Shown here: positions 45,025-54,284 of the stretch, in pieces | Layout of the letters: every line of letters begins with the position of its first letter | Numbering within the stretch: the stretch's first letter is position 1 | Assembly: GCA_027484685.1 (NCBI GenBank) | Contig: JAIXSO010000052.1 | Coordinates: forward strand, 62,001 to 126,000 | Length of the DNA: 64,000 nucleotides | DNA from: Bacteroidota bacterium | GTDB lineage: Bacteria; Bacteroidota; Bacteroidia; UKL13-3 | Direction: 5' to 3' | Notes under the pieces: generated by a model | What the model was told of the DNA's origin: nothing | Databases searched by the model: none | What the model saw: the letters and a program-made list of their open reading frames with translations, nothing else | Made by a program: the position numbers and the translations under genes

Positions 45025-46977
45025 ATGCAAGCAGATAATTACAAACTTTTACTGGTAGATGATGATGATATTGATATCATGTCGTTTCAGCGTGCGTTGA
45101 AACGAACAGGTTTAATGTACGAATTAGATATTTGTAAAAATGCAACCGAAACACTTGAAGTAGTTAATAAACATAAATACAACTGTATATTTTTAGATTA
45201 TTTGCTACCTGGAGTTGATGGATTAGAGTTGCTAAAAAAAATACGTGAACTAAAAGTTTTTACTCCTATTGCAGTAATGACCTCGCAAGGCGATGAAAAA
45301 CTTGCTGTTCAAATGATTAAAAACGGTGCTTTTGATTATTTTCCTAAGGCAGAATTAAGCCCCGATTATATTCAAAAAGTTATTTTAAATGGGGTTCGCT
45401 TATGGGAAATTGAAAACCAACGCGTAAAAGCGGAAGCCGAAATTAAGGAAAACCATAACCGTTTAACGGCCATTGTAGAAAGTACTCACAATAATATTTA
45501 TGCTATTGATAAAGATTTAAACATTATTTCGTTTAACTCTTCGTTTAAAAACCGCATCAGCTCTCAGCAAAATATTGATATTTATATTGGTCAACCTGTT
45601 AAAGAAATTATTAACGATTCAGAAGTTTTAAATCATTTTACCGAGTGTTTAAAAGGTAATAGCTTAACTCATGTTGAAGAATTAACAATTAATGATGAGT
45701 ATTTTTGTTTTGAAACCACTTACAATCCCATTAAAAGTGAAGGAGAAACAACTGGAGCGGCCATTTTTAGTAAAGATATAACTGAAAATAAGAAATTTCA
45801 AAAGGAGTTATTACAAGCTAGAAATGATGCTATAAGTTCAGCTAAAGCTAAAACTGAGTTTTTATCAAACATGAGTCATGAAATTAGAACCCCAATGAAT
45901 GCCATTATGGGTTTAACTGACTTATTACTTGATGAAAAAATATTTACTGGAACAGCGTTAGAGAATTTAAAATCAATCCGATATTCTGCGGATAATCTGT
46001 TGGTTATAATAAATGATATTTTAGACTTTTCAAAAATAGAAGCAGGTAAAATTACATTTGAAAATATTGATTTTGACATTCGTCAACGAATGAATGAATT
46101 GCATAAAACTTTTGATTACCGTTCAAAAGAAAAAGGTTTAGATTTTACAGTAACTATTGATGAGAAAATTCCAGCTATTTTAAAAGGCGATCCTTATAGA
46201 TTGAATCAAATATTGTTTAATTTGGTTGGAAATGCACTAAAATTTACCTCCAAAGGTTCAATTAATGTTACTGTTAATTTAATTGAAACAGAAGATAACA
46301 AGAGCAAAATTAAGTTTATCGTTTCTGATACCGGAATTGGTATTCCTGAACACAAACAATCAAAAATATTTGAAAGTTTTACCCAAGCTTATACCGATAC
46401 TACCCGTAAGTTTGGAGGTACAGGATTAGGTTTGGCCATTACTAAAAATTTAACTTTACTTCAAAATGGAAATATAACTATAAAAAGTAAAGTTGGCGAA
46501 GGAACTACCTTTGGTGTGGAATTACCTTTTGAAACTAGTACTTTAAGTAAAATTGAAGATGAAAAAACCAATGACGAAGTTTACGATTTAAGTAAATTTA
46601 AAATATTGGTAGTAGAAGATAATGTAATGAATCAATTTGTGGCAAAGCAGTTTTTCAAAAAATGGAACACTGAGGTTTTAATTGCCAATAATGGTTTAGA
46701 AGCCATCGAAACATTGTCTCAACGAAACGATATTGACTTGGTGCTTATGGATTTACAAATGCCAGAGATGAGTGGATTTGAAGCTGCTGAGTTAATTCGC
46801 TCACCAAACACACCCGTAAAAAACCGTGAAGTGCCAATTATAGCATTAAGTGCTGATGCATTTTTAGAAACCAGAAATAAAGTATTAGAAGCAGGCATGA
46901 ACGATTTTGTTACCAAGCCCTTTAAGCCAGATGAGCTTTATCAAAAAGTATTAAAGTATGTTTTAAAAACACACTAA
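45025..46977 (+). CDS. Hybrid histidine kinase REC-PAS-HisKA-HATPase-REC
   Basis: The protein has 650 residues and is soluble, with no membrane segment. Its order is: receiver domain (1-120; LLVDDDDID, FLDYLLPGVDG), PAS domain (about 140-255), HisKA with SNMSHEIRTPMNAIMGL (about residue 280), ATPase domain with NLVGNALKFTSKG, DTGIGIP and GTGLGLAITKNL, and a second receiver (about 525-645; VVEDNVMNQFVAK, VLMDLQMPEMSG). The N-terminal receiver suggests control by another phosphodonor, and the adjacent single-domain regulator is a candidate partner. A terminator follows at 47008. Confidence 0.95.
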   Translation: MQADNYKLLLVDDDDIDIMSFQRALKRTGLMYELDICKNATETLEVVNKHKYNCIFLDYLLPGVDGLELLKKIRELKVFTPIAVMTSQGDEKLAVQMIKNGAFDYFPKAELSPDYIQKVILNGVRLWEIENQRVKAEAEIKENHNRLTAIVESTHNNIYAIDKDLNIISFNSSFKNRISSQQNIDIYIGQPVKEIINDSEVLNHFTECLKGNSLTHVEELTINDEYFCFETTYNPIKSEGETTGAAIFSKDITENKKFQKELLQARNDAISSAKAKTEFLSNMSHEIRTPMNAIMGLTDLLLDEKIFTGTALENLKSIRYSADNLLVIINDILDFSKIEAGKITFENIDFDIRQRMNELHKTFDYRSKEKGLDFTVTIDEKIPAILKGDPYRLNQILFNLVGNALKFTSKGSINVTVNLIETEDNKSKIKFIVSDTGIGIPEHKQSKIFESFTQAYTDTTRKFGGTGLGLAITKNLTLLQNGNITIKSKVGEGTTFGVELPFETSTLSKIEDEKTNDEVYDLSKFKILVVEDNVMNQFVAKQFFKKWNTEVLIANNGLEAIETLSQRNDIDLVLMDLQMPEMSGFEAAELIRSPNTPVKNREVPIIALSADAFLETRNKVLEAGMNDFVTKPFKPDELYQKVLKYVLKTH

Positions 46978-47007
46978 ATATTCATAAAATCAAAGTCTTA
47001 CGACCAG

Positions 47008-47049
47008 TATAGTTGCAATTATGTAAAAATAGTTGCAACTATATTTTTT
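47008..47049 (+). terminator. Intrinsic terminator after the hybrid kinase gene
   Basis: TATAGTTGCAA (47008-47018) pairs with TTGCAACTATA (47033-47043), 14-base loop, followed by six T. Confidence 0.8.
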
Positions 47050-47078
47050 ATCAAATTTTTATAATCAAAAACAATTAG

Positions 47079-47086
47079 TACGTTTG
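47079..47086 (+). promoter_or_regulatory. Putative -7 element of the malic enzyme gene
   Basis: TACGTTTG is an exact TAnnTTTG, 54 bp before the ATG. No good -33 was seen. Confidence 0.45.
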
Positions 47087-47140
47087 TTTTTTATAAGATT
47101 ATTGTTTGAACAAAAATCTAAAAATAGTAATTATTAAGTA

Positions 47141-49399
47141 ATGAGTCAATTAAAAGAAGATGCATTAAAATACCACAGTAAAGGCCGCCCAGGCAAAATA
47201 GCTGTAGTACCTACCAAACCCACCAATACCAAACGCGATTTAAGTTTAGCCTATTCGCCAGGAGTAGCAGAGCCATGTTTAGCTATTGCCGAAAATCCTG
47301 ATGATGTTTATAAATATACTGCCAAAGGCAATTTAGTAGCTGTAATTTCAAATGGAACCGCAGTTTTGGGACTTGGTGATATTGGTCCTGAAGCCTCAAA
47401 ACCAGTAATGGAAGGCAAAGGCGTTTTATTCAAAATTTTTGCTGATATTGATGTTTTTGATATTGAAATCAGTACAAAAAATACAGAAGAGTTTATCAAT
47501 ACCGTAAAAAACATAGCTTGTACTTTTGGTGGTATTAACTTAGAAGATATTAAAGCACCTGAATGTTTTGAAATAGAACAACGTTTAAAAGAAGAGTTGG
47601 ATATTCCAATTATGCACGATGACCAGCACGGAACAGCCATTATTACTGGTGCTGCGCTGTTAAATGCATTAGAATTAGTTGGTAAAAATATTAAAGATGT
47701 TCAAGTAGTTTACAATGGTGCAGGTGCTTCGGCTATTAGTTGTGCTAAAATTATGTTGGCATTAGGTGTTCAAAAAGAAAACCTAATTATGTGCGACAGT
47801 AAAGGAGTTATAAGGACCGATAGCCCTAATTTAGATAATACTAAAAAACAATTTGCCACCAGCCGTAACTTAAATACTTTAGCAGATGCTATGCAAAATG
47901 CAGATGTATTTGTTGGTTTATCAAAAGCCGATGTGGTTAGCCAAGATATGTTGCGCAGCATGGCTAAAGATTGTATTGTATTTGCTTTAGCAAATCCAAA
48001 TCCAGAAATATCGTACGATTTAGCAATGGCTTCTCGCCCCGATATTATTTTAGCTACTGGCCGCAGCGATTACCCTAACCAAGTAAATAATGTATTAGGT
48101 TTCCCATATATTTTTAGAGGCGCTTTAGATGTAAGAGCAACTAAAATTACAGAGGAAATGAAAATTGCTGCCGTGCATGCTTTGGCACAATTAACCAAAG
48201 AGCCTGTTCCTGAAATAGTAAATTTAGCTTACAACGAAAAGAATGTAACTTTTGGAAAAAACTATATCATACCAAAACCTATTGACCCGCGTTTAATTAC
48301 AACCGTTTCGCCTGCTGTGGCCAAAGCAGCTATGGATAGTGGGGTAGCTAAAAACCCAATTCACGATTGGGAAAAATACAACCACCAATTATTAGCACGC
48401 TTAGGAAAAGAAAGTAATTTTGTTAGAGCTATTACCGATAAAGCTAAATTAAATCCAAAACGTGTTGTATTTACCGAAGCCGATAATTATAAAATATTGC
48501 GCGCAGCGCAAATAGTAAAAGATGAAGGAATAGCTATTCCAATTTTATTAGGAAATAGGGAAAAAATAAATGCAATTATAGCCGAAAACCATATCAAATT
48601 AGGCGAAGTAAGCATTATTGATCCGTTGGAAGAAGAAGCAAAACGCCATGCATTTGCTGATATTTTCTTTATGAAACGCCAACGAAAAGGAGTAACCTTA
48701 CACGAGGCTCGCAAGTTAATGCGCGAAAGAAACTATTATGCTCCAATGATGGTAGAAATGGGTGAAGCAGATGCCATGATAAGCGGATTAACTAAAAATT
48801 ATCCAACATCCATTAAGCCAGCTTTACAAATTTTAGGAAAAGAAGATGGTACTAAAAATGTAGCTGGCATGTATATAATGCTTAGCAAAAAAGGAACATT
48901 GTTCTTTTCTGATACCACAGTTAACCGTTACCCAAGTGCTGACGATTTGGTTGATATTACTTATTCAACTTACAAGGCTGTTAAAAAATTCAATATTGAA
49001 CCGCGTATCGCTTTATTAAGTTATAGCAATTTTGGCTCGGCTGATGGGGAAGTGCCTCAAAAAATGACCAAGGTGCGCAATACACTAAAAGAAAAATATC
49101 CTAATATGGTAGTAGATGGTGATATTCAGGCTAATGTGGCCTTAAACCAAAAACTATTAAGCGCTAATTTCCCTTTTAGTGAATTAAATGGTGAACCCGT
49201 AAATACATTGATTTTTCCTTCGTTATCATCGGGAAATATTACGTATAAAATGTTACAAGAATTAGGCTCGGCCGAAGCAGTTGGGCCCGTTCTTTTAGGT
49301 TTAAAAAAATCAGCTCACGTATTACAATTAGGAAGTAGCGTGCGCGAAATAGTAAATATGGTTACTATTGCAGTGGTAGATGCACAAAGTAAAGCATAG
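47141..49399 (+). CDS. maeB: NADP-dependent malic enzyme with C-terminal phosphotransacetylase-like domain
   Basis: The protein has 752 residues, the full length of the MaeB hybrid class. The N-terminal malic domain has AYSPGVAEPCLAI and DDQHGTAIITGAAL (metal site), and the NAD(P) domain has VVYNGAGASAISCAK and SKADVVSQDML. The C-terminal 320 residues form a PTA-like domain (FTEADNYKILRAAQIV, PLEEEAKRHAFADIFF), known in this class as regulatory rather than catalytic. It makes pyruvate from malate and yields NADPH. It lies 22 bp before the prenyl synthase gene. Confidence 0.96.
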   Translation: MSQLKEDALKYHSKGRPGKIAVVPTKPTNTKRDLSLAYSPGVAEPCLAIAENPDDVYKYTAKGNLVAVISNGTAVLGLGDIGPEASKPVMEGKGVLFKIFADIDVFDIEISTKNTEEFINTVKNIACTFGGINLEDIKAPECFEIEQRLKEELDIPIMHDDQHGTAIITGAALLNALELVGKNIKDVQVVYNGAGASAISCAKIMLALGVQKENLIMCDSKGVIRTDSPNLDNTKKQFATSRNLNTLADAMQNADVFVGLSKADVVSQDMLRSMAKDCIVFALANPNPEISYDLAMASRPDIILATGRSDYPNQVNNVLGFPYIFRGALDVRATKITEEMKIAAVHALAQLTKEPVPEIVNLAYNEKNVTFGKNYIIPKPIDPRLITTVSPAVAKAAMDSGVAKNPIHDWEKYNHQLLARLGKESNFVRAITDKAKLNPKRVVFTEADNYKILRAAQIVKDEGIAIPILLGNREKINAIIAENHIKLGEVSIIDPLEEEAKRHAFADIFFMKRQRKGVTLHEARKLMRERNYYAPMMVEMGEADAMISGLTKNYPTSIKPALQILGKEDGTKNVAGMYIMLSKKGTLFFSDTTVNRYPSADDLVDITYSTYKAVKKFNIEPRIALLSYSNFGSADGEVPQKMTKVRNTLKEKYPNMVVDGDIQANVALNQKLLSANFPFSELNGEPVNTLIFPSLSSGNITYKMLQELGSAEAVGPVLLGLKKSAHVLQLGSSVREIVNMVTIAVVDAQSKA

Positions 49400-49421
49400 G
49401 TAATTACTAAAAAATAAAATA

Positions 49422-50393
49422 TTGAGTCAGATAGATATAATAAAACAACCAATAGCCAATGAATTAAGCTTATTTGAAAATAAGTTTAAACAAGCTATGA
49501 AAAGTAACGTGGCTTTGCTTGATACCATTATGACTTACATTGTTAAGCGAAAAGGTAAGCAGGTTAGGCCTATGTTTGTGTTTTATTGTGCTAAACTGTT
49601 TGACAATGTAAATGATGCTACTTATCGTGGAGCAAGTTTGGTGGAGCTTTTGCATACCGCTACCTTGGTTCACGATGATGTAGTTGATGATAGCGATGAA
49701 CGCAGAGGTTTTTTTAGTATCAATGCGCTTTGGAAAAATAAAATTGCGGTTTTAGTTGGCGATTATTTGCTATCTAAAGGATTATTGCTAGCAGTTAAAA
49801 ATAAAGATTTTAATTTATTAGAAATAGTTAGCACTGCTGTGGAGCAAATGAGCGAAGGCGAACTTTTACAAATTGAGAAAGCCAGAAACTTAAACCTTTC
49901 GGAAGAAGTATATTACGATATAATTCGTAAAAAAACTGCTTCTTTAATTGCTTCGTGCTGTGCAATGGGAGCGGCAAGCGCAGGTGCTAATACAGAAGAA
50001 GTGGAGCAAATGCGTTTGTTTGGCGAATACATTGGTATTGCTTTTCAAATTAAAGACGATTTGCTTGATTATGGAGATGACGATATAGGTAAACCAACAG
50101 GAATTGATTTAAAAGAGAAAAAATTAACGTTACCAATTATCTATACTATTAATAATGCAGACAAGGCAACGCGTAATTATATTATTAACTCTATAAAGAA
50201 CCATAATACAGATAAAAAACGTGTAGCTGAGGTTATTAAATACGTAAATGAGCATGATGGCATTGCTTATACTCGTAAAGCTATGATTGATTACAAAGAA
50301 AAGGCTTTGGCTATTTTAGCTAATCATCCTAACCGCGAAATTGCCAATAAACTGTCAATGTTAGTCGAATACATTATTGATAGGAAAAACTAA
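49422..50393 (+). CDS. Polyprenyl (octaprenyl/heptaprenyl-type) diphosphate synthase
   Basis: The protein has 323 residues. It is a trans-prenyltransferase with the first Asp-rich motif in HDDVVDDSDERRG and the second in FQIKDDLLDYGDD. RKGKQVRPM and LVGDYLLSKGLLLA are further family blocks. Long-chain synthases lack the two residues inserted in the FARM of short-chain enzymes, and the pattern here fits a long-chain product, probably the menaquinone side chain for MenA. The start is TTG (SQIDIIKQP follows). The last 4 bp overlap the convergent sensor kinase gene. Confidence 0.94.
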   Translation: MSQIDIIKQPIANELSLFENKFKQAMKSNVALLDTIMTYIVKRKGKQVRPMFVFYCAKLFDNVNDATYRGASLVELLHTATLVHDDVVDDSDERRGFFSINALWKNKIAVLVGDYLLSKGLLLAVKNKDFNLLEIVSTAVEQMSEGELLQIEKARNLNLSEEVYYDIIRKKTASLIASCCAMGAASAGANTEEVEQMRLFGEYIGIAFQIKDDLLDYGDDDIGKPTGIDLKEKKLTLPIIYTINNADKATRNYIINSIKNHNTDKKRVAEVIKYVNEHDGIAYTRKAMIDYKEKALAILANHPNREIANKLSMLVEYIIDRKN

Positions 50394-52108
50394 GCTTTAT
50401 TTAAAGTTACAGTAAAAGTACTGCCAATTCCTACAGTACTTTCTACTTTTATGGAACCGCCTTGCGCTTCTACAAACTCTTTGCTTATGGCTAATCCTAA
50501 GCCAGTTCCCTCAGATTTGTTGTTTGGAATTCTAAAGTATTTATCGAAAATTTTGTTGGTATATTCAGGCGCAATCCCTTGTCCATTATCGGTAATTATA
50601 TAGTTTACCGATTGCTCCAAGGTTTCTATCTTCACAATAATTGAGCTATTTTCTCCCGAATATCTTATGGCGTTTGACAACAAATTGGTTAAAACCCACG
50701 CTGTTTTTTCATTATCTGCCATCACATAAATAGGATTTTCTGGAATGTTTTTTTGTAGTTCTATTTGTTTTTGCTCTGCTTGGGTTTTTACAGCATCAAT
50801 GGCATATTGTAAAATAGATTGTGCATCATTTTTAGCAATATTTAACTGAATATTACCACTTTCTACCTGGGTCATATTTAGCAATTCACCAGTAATTTTT
50901 AACAACCTATTGGTATCATCGTTAATGCTACTTAGTAAGCTTTTTTGCTCCTCATTTAGTAGTCCAACTTTGTTATTATCCAATAATTGTAAACTCATTT
51001 TTATAGCAGCAATAGGCGTTTTAAACTCATGCGATACAGTTGAAATAAAGTTGGTTTTAGCAAAATCTAACTCTTTGTATTCAGTAACATTGCGTAATAT
51101 AATTACGTGTCCAATGGTTTTTTCTTCTTGTTCCCCAGTAGGCACAATAGTTATTTTAAAATTTTCCTTTTCAAAATAACTTTCCTTATTGTTAGCAAAA
51201 ATTTTAAGTATTTTTTGTTTTTCGGAACTTTCAATTTCCAAATTTTTAATCAATAAGCGTATCAAATCATTTTGCACAGCCAGTTTTAATGCATTGCAAC
51301 CAATTAATTTTGATTCAGTTATTCCAATTATTTTGATGGCTTCTTCGTTTGCAAAAATAATTTCCCAGTTTTCATCTAATCCAATAATTGGATCATTCAT
51401 GTTGTTAATGAGCGTTTCAATGCGTTTTTTGCTCATCATAATTTTAGCTAAGTTACTTTCATTATACTCCTGTAACTTTTGAGCCATGGTATTAAACGAT
51501 TGCGCCAATTCTTTAAATTCGCCATGATTATCAAAATGTATGCGCTCATCATAGTTTTCGGAAGCTATTTGCTTAATACTATCAGTAAGTCGTTTTATAG
51601 GATTAGCAATGTATGATGGCAAATTTATAAACAAGCCTAAAGCAATTATAAAACACAAAGTACTTGCAATTGCTATCCAAAATGTAGCTATTTCTGCTGT
51701 TTGTTTAGCCATTAAATTTTTCTTTTCAATGGCATTCATATTAACATCCATAACTTGGTAAATAAGTTGTCTCAACTTACTTTTTAGCTGCACGCTGTCA
51801 GGTTTCATTTTAAGCAACTCAAATACATTGCGAACCATTTGAGTACTCTCTTTTTCGCCTTTTTCGGTAATATTGGCTTCTTGAAGTTTTAAATTTGCTT
51901 CAAACGAATCAATTAAATCTACATTATTACTATCCAAATAAACCAACATTTTACCAGTATATTCTAAAGTATTGTAGTTGGCTCGTAATATATTTTCAGT
52001 ATCGCTTTTTAATAAATTTACATAATGCGCACTTACTGCACCAAGTAAAATAATTAGTGCAAATAAAAGGCCTATTCCAAGCGTTAGTTTTGTTTTTATT
52101 TTGATCAA
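50390..52108 (-). CDS. Membrane sensor histidine kinase HAMP-PAS-HisKA-HATPase
   Basis: The protein has 572 residues. Two transmembrane helices (about 8-28 and 143-165) flank a short helical periplasmic sensor. HAMP (about 165-220) and PAS (about 228-345; NDPIIGLDENWEIIFANEEA) follow. HisKA has ISTVSHEFKTPIAAIKM and the ATPase has VLTNLLSNAIRYSG, DNGQGIAP and GTGLGLAISKEF. No receiver domain or cognate regulator is adjacent. In my recollection such a kinase accompanies kdp genes and the OmpL-like porin in other Bacteroidota, so K+ or osmotic sensing is possible. The start codon is TTG at 52108. Confidence 0.93.
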   Translation of the reverse strand: MIKIKTKLTLGIGLLFALIILLGAVSAHYVNLLKSDTENILRANYNTLEYTGKMLVYLDSNNVDLIDSFEANLKLQEANITEKGEKESTQMVRNVFELLKMKPDSVQLKSKLRQLIYQVMDVNMNAIEKKNLMAKQTAEIATFWIAIASTLCFIIALGLFINLPSYIANPIKRLTDSIKQIASENYDERIHFDNHGEFKELAQSFNTMAQKLQEYNESNLAKIMMSKKRIETLINNMNDPIIGLDENWEIIFANEEAIKIIGITESKLIGCNALKLAVQNDLIRLLIKNLEIESSEKQKILKIFANNKESYFEKENFKITIVPTGEQEEKTIGHVIILRNVTEYKELDFAKTNFISTVSHEFKTPIAAIKMSLQLLDNNKVGLLNEEQKSLLSSINDDTNRLLKITGELLNMTQVESGNIQLNIAKNDAQSILQYAIDAVKTQAEQKQIELQKNIPENPIYVMADNEKTAWVLTNLLSNAIRYSGENSSIIVKIETLEQSVNYIITDNGQGIAPEYTNKIFDKYFRIPNNKSEGTGLGLAISKEFVEAQGGSIKVESTVGIGSTFTVTLNKA

Positions 52109-52199
52109 AATAAATAATTACGAAATTTTATTCAATATTCGATTTTATTATCCAAGATGAAAAATAAATTTACCCCATAATGATTCAAACAATTGAATG

Positions 52200-53576
52200 T
52201 TACAATCTAAATAACATGGCTAAAATAATTCTATCTTCTGATTTTACTAAATCAGGTCTCCAATTTGGATCTAACGTAGAGGTTGTGAAACCAGTTTGGG
52301 AAGTAACACCACCTTTACCAGCAAAATAAGGCACACTTGATTCTCTATGAACATATTCTATTCTAAAAGTAATACTTTGATTTGGCATAAAATCTATATT
52401 GGTTGAATAGTCAAAACCCTCAAATTTATCGCCAGGATTGGCACTAAAAGGAAACGCACCTTCAGTTTTTGTTGGATCATTAGGATTTGGAAGTGGACTT
52501 GCTTGTCCTGTTGGATACAGTACCAAATACCTGCCAGGATTGGTCATATAACCGCCTCCTACTGTCCAAGCAATTTTGTTTTTTGCAAACCAAATTCTGT
52601 TGTAAAACATAGCGCTTGCAAAATATTGTGCAGGTCCTTCTGTAGCATTTCCGTCTGAAAATCCGTTAACTCCTCCTCCTTTTTCAAACCCCAAATCACC
52701 TGTTAATGAGAAAGCCATTCTGCTAATTCCTCTTGATTCAGGTTTATTGAAGTAACGTAACAACAAACTGTTATCTGAATGAAAACGTATGCGTTCTTTA
52801 ATGCCACCTGCATCAGTTCCATAATAGTTATTAGTTAATACTTTTAAATTACTATTGGAGCTCATGTAAGTAATGTTTCCACCAATACCAGGCATGGCGT
52901 TAAACTTACCATAACTTTGCCAGCCATTAATAATCCAAGGTTCTATTTTCCAGTTTTTGTTTGGATGAATTTGAATACGCAATCCATTAAAAAACCAAGG
53001 TGTATTATCGGAAGTAAATGACGCTTGGTATTCCCAATTCTCTTGTTGGTAATAAGAATTTAAACCAATGTATGACATGAACATACCTGCATCTATATTG
53101 ATTCCATTCCATTTGTCAAAATGATAACCTGCATAAGCTTCACTCAAATAACGGTAAACATCGGCCAATTTGTATTGGCCTCTGTATGGACTTAAATCGT
53201 TACGAGGAACTACAATAGAACGAGTTCCAAACTGAGTCATAAAACGTGCTCTGGCATTTTTATAATTAAAGTCGCCACCAAAATGCAAAGCTGATAGCTG
53301 AACTTCATTATTACGGGCTAGTGCGGTAGAACCAACTACTGTATTATCGTTTGGATTATTAAATGAATAAGTGTAGTTTATATCCATCAAAACACTTGGT
53401 GTGAAAAAAGGCATGTTTTTAAATACTGACGAATCTCTTCTATCGTTTCCGTTTTGCCAAGAGGCATCTATTCCTTCAAAAGGCTCTCCTTTTTGTTGCG
53501 CTTTGGCGCTTTGAGCATTAATTAATTGTAGCGAAGTAAAAGTTAAAGCTACATATACTACTTTGGTAATTTTCAT
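52200..53576 (-). CDS. Outer-membrane porin, BBP2 / OmpL-like
   Basis: The protein has 458 residues with a signal peptide (cut near QSAKAQ). The mature chain is strand-rich and ends in DRIILAMLFRL, a typical barrel C-terminus. Segments such as SEAYAGYHFDKWNGINIDAGMFMSYIGL, NWKIEPWIINGWQSYGKF and ITFRIEYVHRESSVPYFAG are characteristic of the OmpL-like beta-barrel porin-2 family. It would allow passive diffusion of small solutes. It lies 91 bp upstream of the sensor kinase gene and 151 bp downstream of the 27-residue membrane peptide gene. Confidence 0.88.
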   Translation of the reverse strand: MKITKVVYVALTFTSLQLINAQSAKAQQKGEPFEGIDASWQNGNDRRDSSVFKNMPFFTPSVLMDINYTYSFNNPNDNTVVGSTALARNNEVQLSALHFGGDFNYKNARARFMTQFGTRSIVVPRNDLSPYRGQYKLADVYRYLSEAYAGYHFDKWNGINIDAGMFMSYIGLNSYYQQENWEYQASFTSDNTPWFFNGLRIQIHPNKNWKIEPWIINGWQSYGKFNAMPGIGGNITYMSSNSNLKVLTNNYYGTDAGGIKERIRFHSDNSLLLRYFNKPESRGISRMAFSLTGDLGFEKGGGVNGFSDGNATEGPAQYFASAMFYNRIWFAKNKIAWTVGGGYMTNPGRYLVLYPTGQASPLPNPNDPTKTEGAFPFSANPGDKFEGFDYSTNIDFMPNQSITFRIEYVHRESSVPYFAGKGGVTSQTGFTTSTLDPNWRPDLVKSEDRIILAMLFRL

Positions 53577-53727
53577 TTATATTTATTTATTAAATAGTTG
53601 ATTTGATAAGTGTTAAAAACAATGTTGTGCTTTGATATTTATTGTCGGTAAAATTTTATATCGAGGTTATTATGGAGCTTTTCCTTTTCAAGAAATGCAC
53701 GTTTTACATTATCATAATTTTTTCTAA

Positions 53728-53811
53728 TTAAATTTGATCGAACCATTGAATTGATTTGTAAAACAAACCGAAAAACAAAAGGCCAATAATGGTTAAAATG
53801 ATTGCTTCCAT
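53728..53811 (-). CDS. 27-residue single-helix membrane peptide
   Basis: A short frame starts ATG 53811 and ends TAA 53728-53730. The product begins MEAIILTIIGLLFFGLF and ends in YKSIQWFDQI: one hydrophobic helix with a Lys/Trp/Asp tail. It starts 5 bp after the stop of the 97-residue gene upstream, which suggests translational coupling. I recall closely similar mini-proteins near kdp genes in Bacteroidota but cannot verify this here. It may be a small regulatory subunit. A longer overlapping frame (53639-53827) lacks protein-like character. Confidence 0.6.
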   Translation of the reverse strand: MEAIILTIIGLLFFGLFYKSIQWFDQI

Positions 53812-53816
53812 AATTA

Positions 53817-54110
53817 TTAAACTCCACAACTATTAACTTGTAAATCGTACTCGTTTTTAAGTGAATTTGGCATCATCTCAAAAATTTTATTACTTAATTC
53901 ATCGTGTTTATCTAATACACGCGAAAGTGAATATACAAACACGTTAGAGACTGCATTTTTAATTAAATTATTTCCTGAGTGGAATAGCTTATCAGCTACT
54001 AACAAACATTTATTAGCTCTGTTAAATTTGCCTTGAACCATAAAATCAATTGTTATATCAGCAAATCGTTGCATTGCTTTATACAGGTTTTTCGAATTTT
54101 GTGTTTTCAT
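53817..54110 (-). CDS. Small helical protein of unknown function (DUF7674-like)
   Basis: The protein is about 97 residues from ATG 54110 (MKTQNSKNLYKAMQ), predicted all-alpha and soluble, with FADITIDFMVQGKFNRANKCLLVADKL and NSLKNEYDLQVN as its most distinctive parts (quoted in pieces). The frame is open 11 codons further to a TTG. I have seen this kind of sequence annotated DUF7674 next to potassium-transport genes, from memory only. It is followed at 5 bp by the 27-residue peptide gene. Confidence 0.7.
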   Translation of the reverse strand: MKTQNSKNLYKAMQRFADITIDFMVQGKFNRANKCLLVADKLFHSGNNLIKNAVSNVFVYSLSRVLDKHDELSNKIFEMMPNSLKNEYDLQVNSCGV

Positions 54111-54221
54111 TTTTTGAATACTTATTTGATAGTATTTACTCAAATAGTATTCCTATTGGCACAGATTGGATATAACGATTAGATTACTAGCTTTTTGCGC
54201 GCTTTTTTAAAAATTAGGCAT

Positions 54222-54250
54222 AAAAAAACCCTATCGTTTTGATAGGGTTT
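54222..54250 (-). terminator. Intrinsic terminator of the 54285-55673 gene
   Basis: AAACCCTATC / GATAGGGTTT (54226-54235, 54241-54250), 5-base loop, followed on the minus strand by a run of T (54228-54222). It lies 34 bp after that gene's stop. Confidence 0.85.
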
Positions 54251-54284
54251 GTATGTTGTTTTGATAGGGAGTACATTATTTATA

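Noticed and set aside
53639-53827. 62-codon minus-strand frame overlapping the 27-residue peptide gene
   Set aside because: Its sequence is the out-of-frame reading of the membrane peptide plus intergenic DNA, with no hydrophobic or domain pattern. The 27-codon frame fits coupling better.
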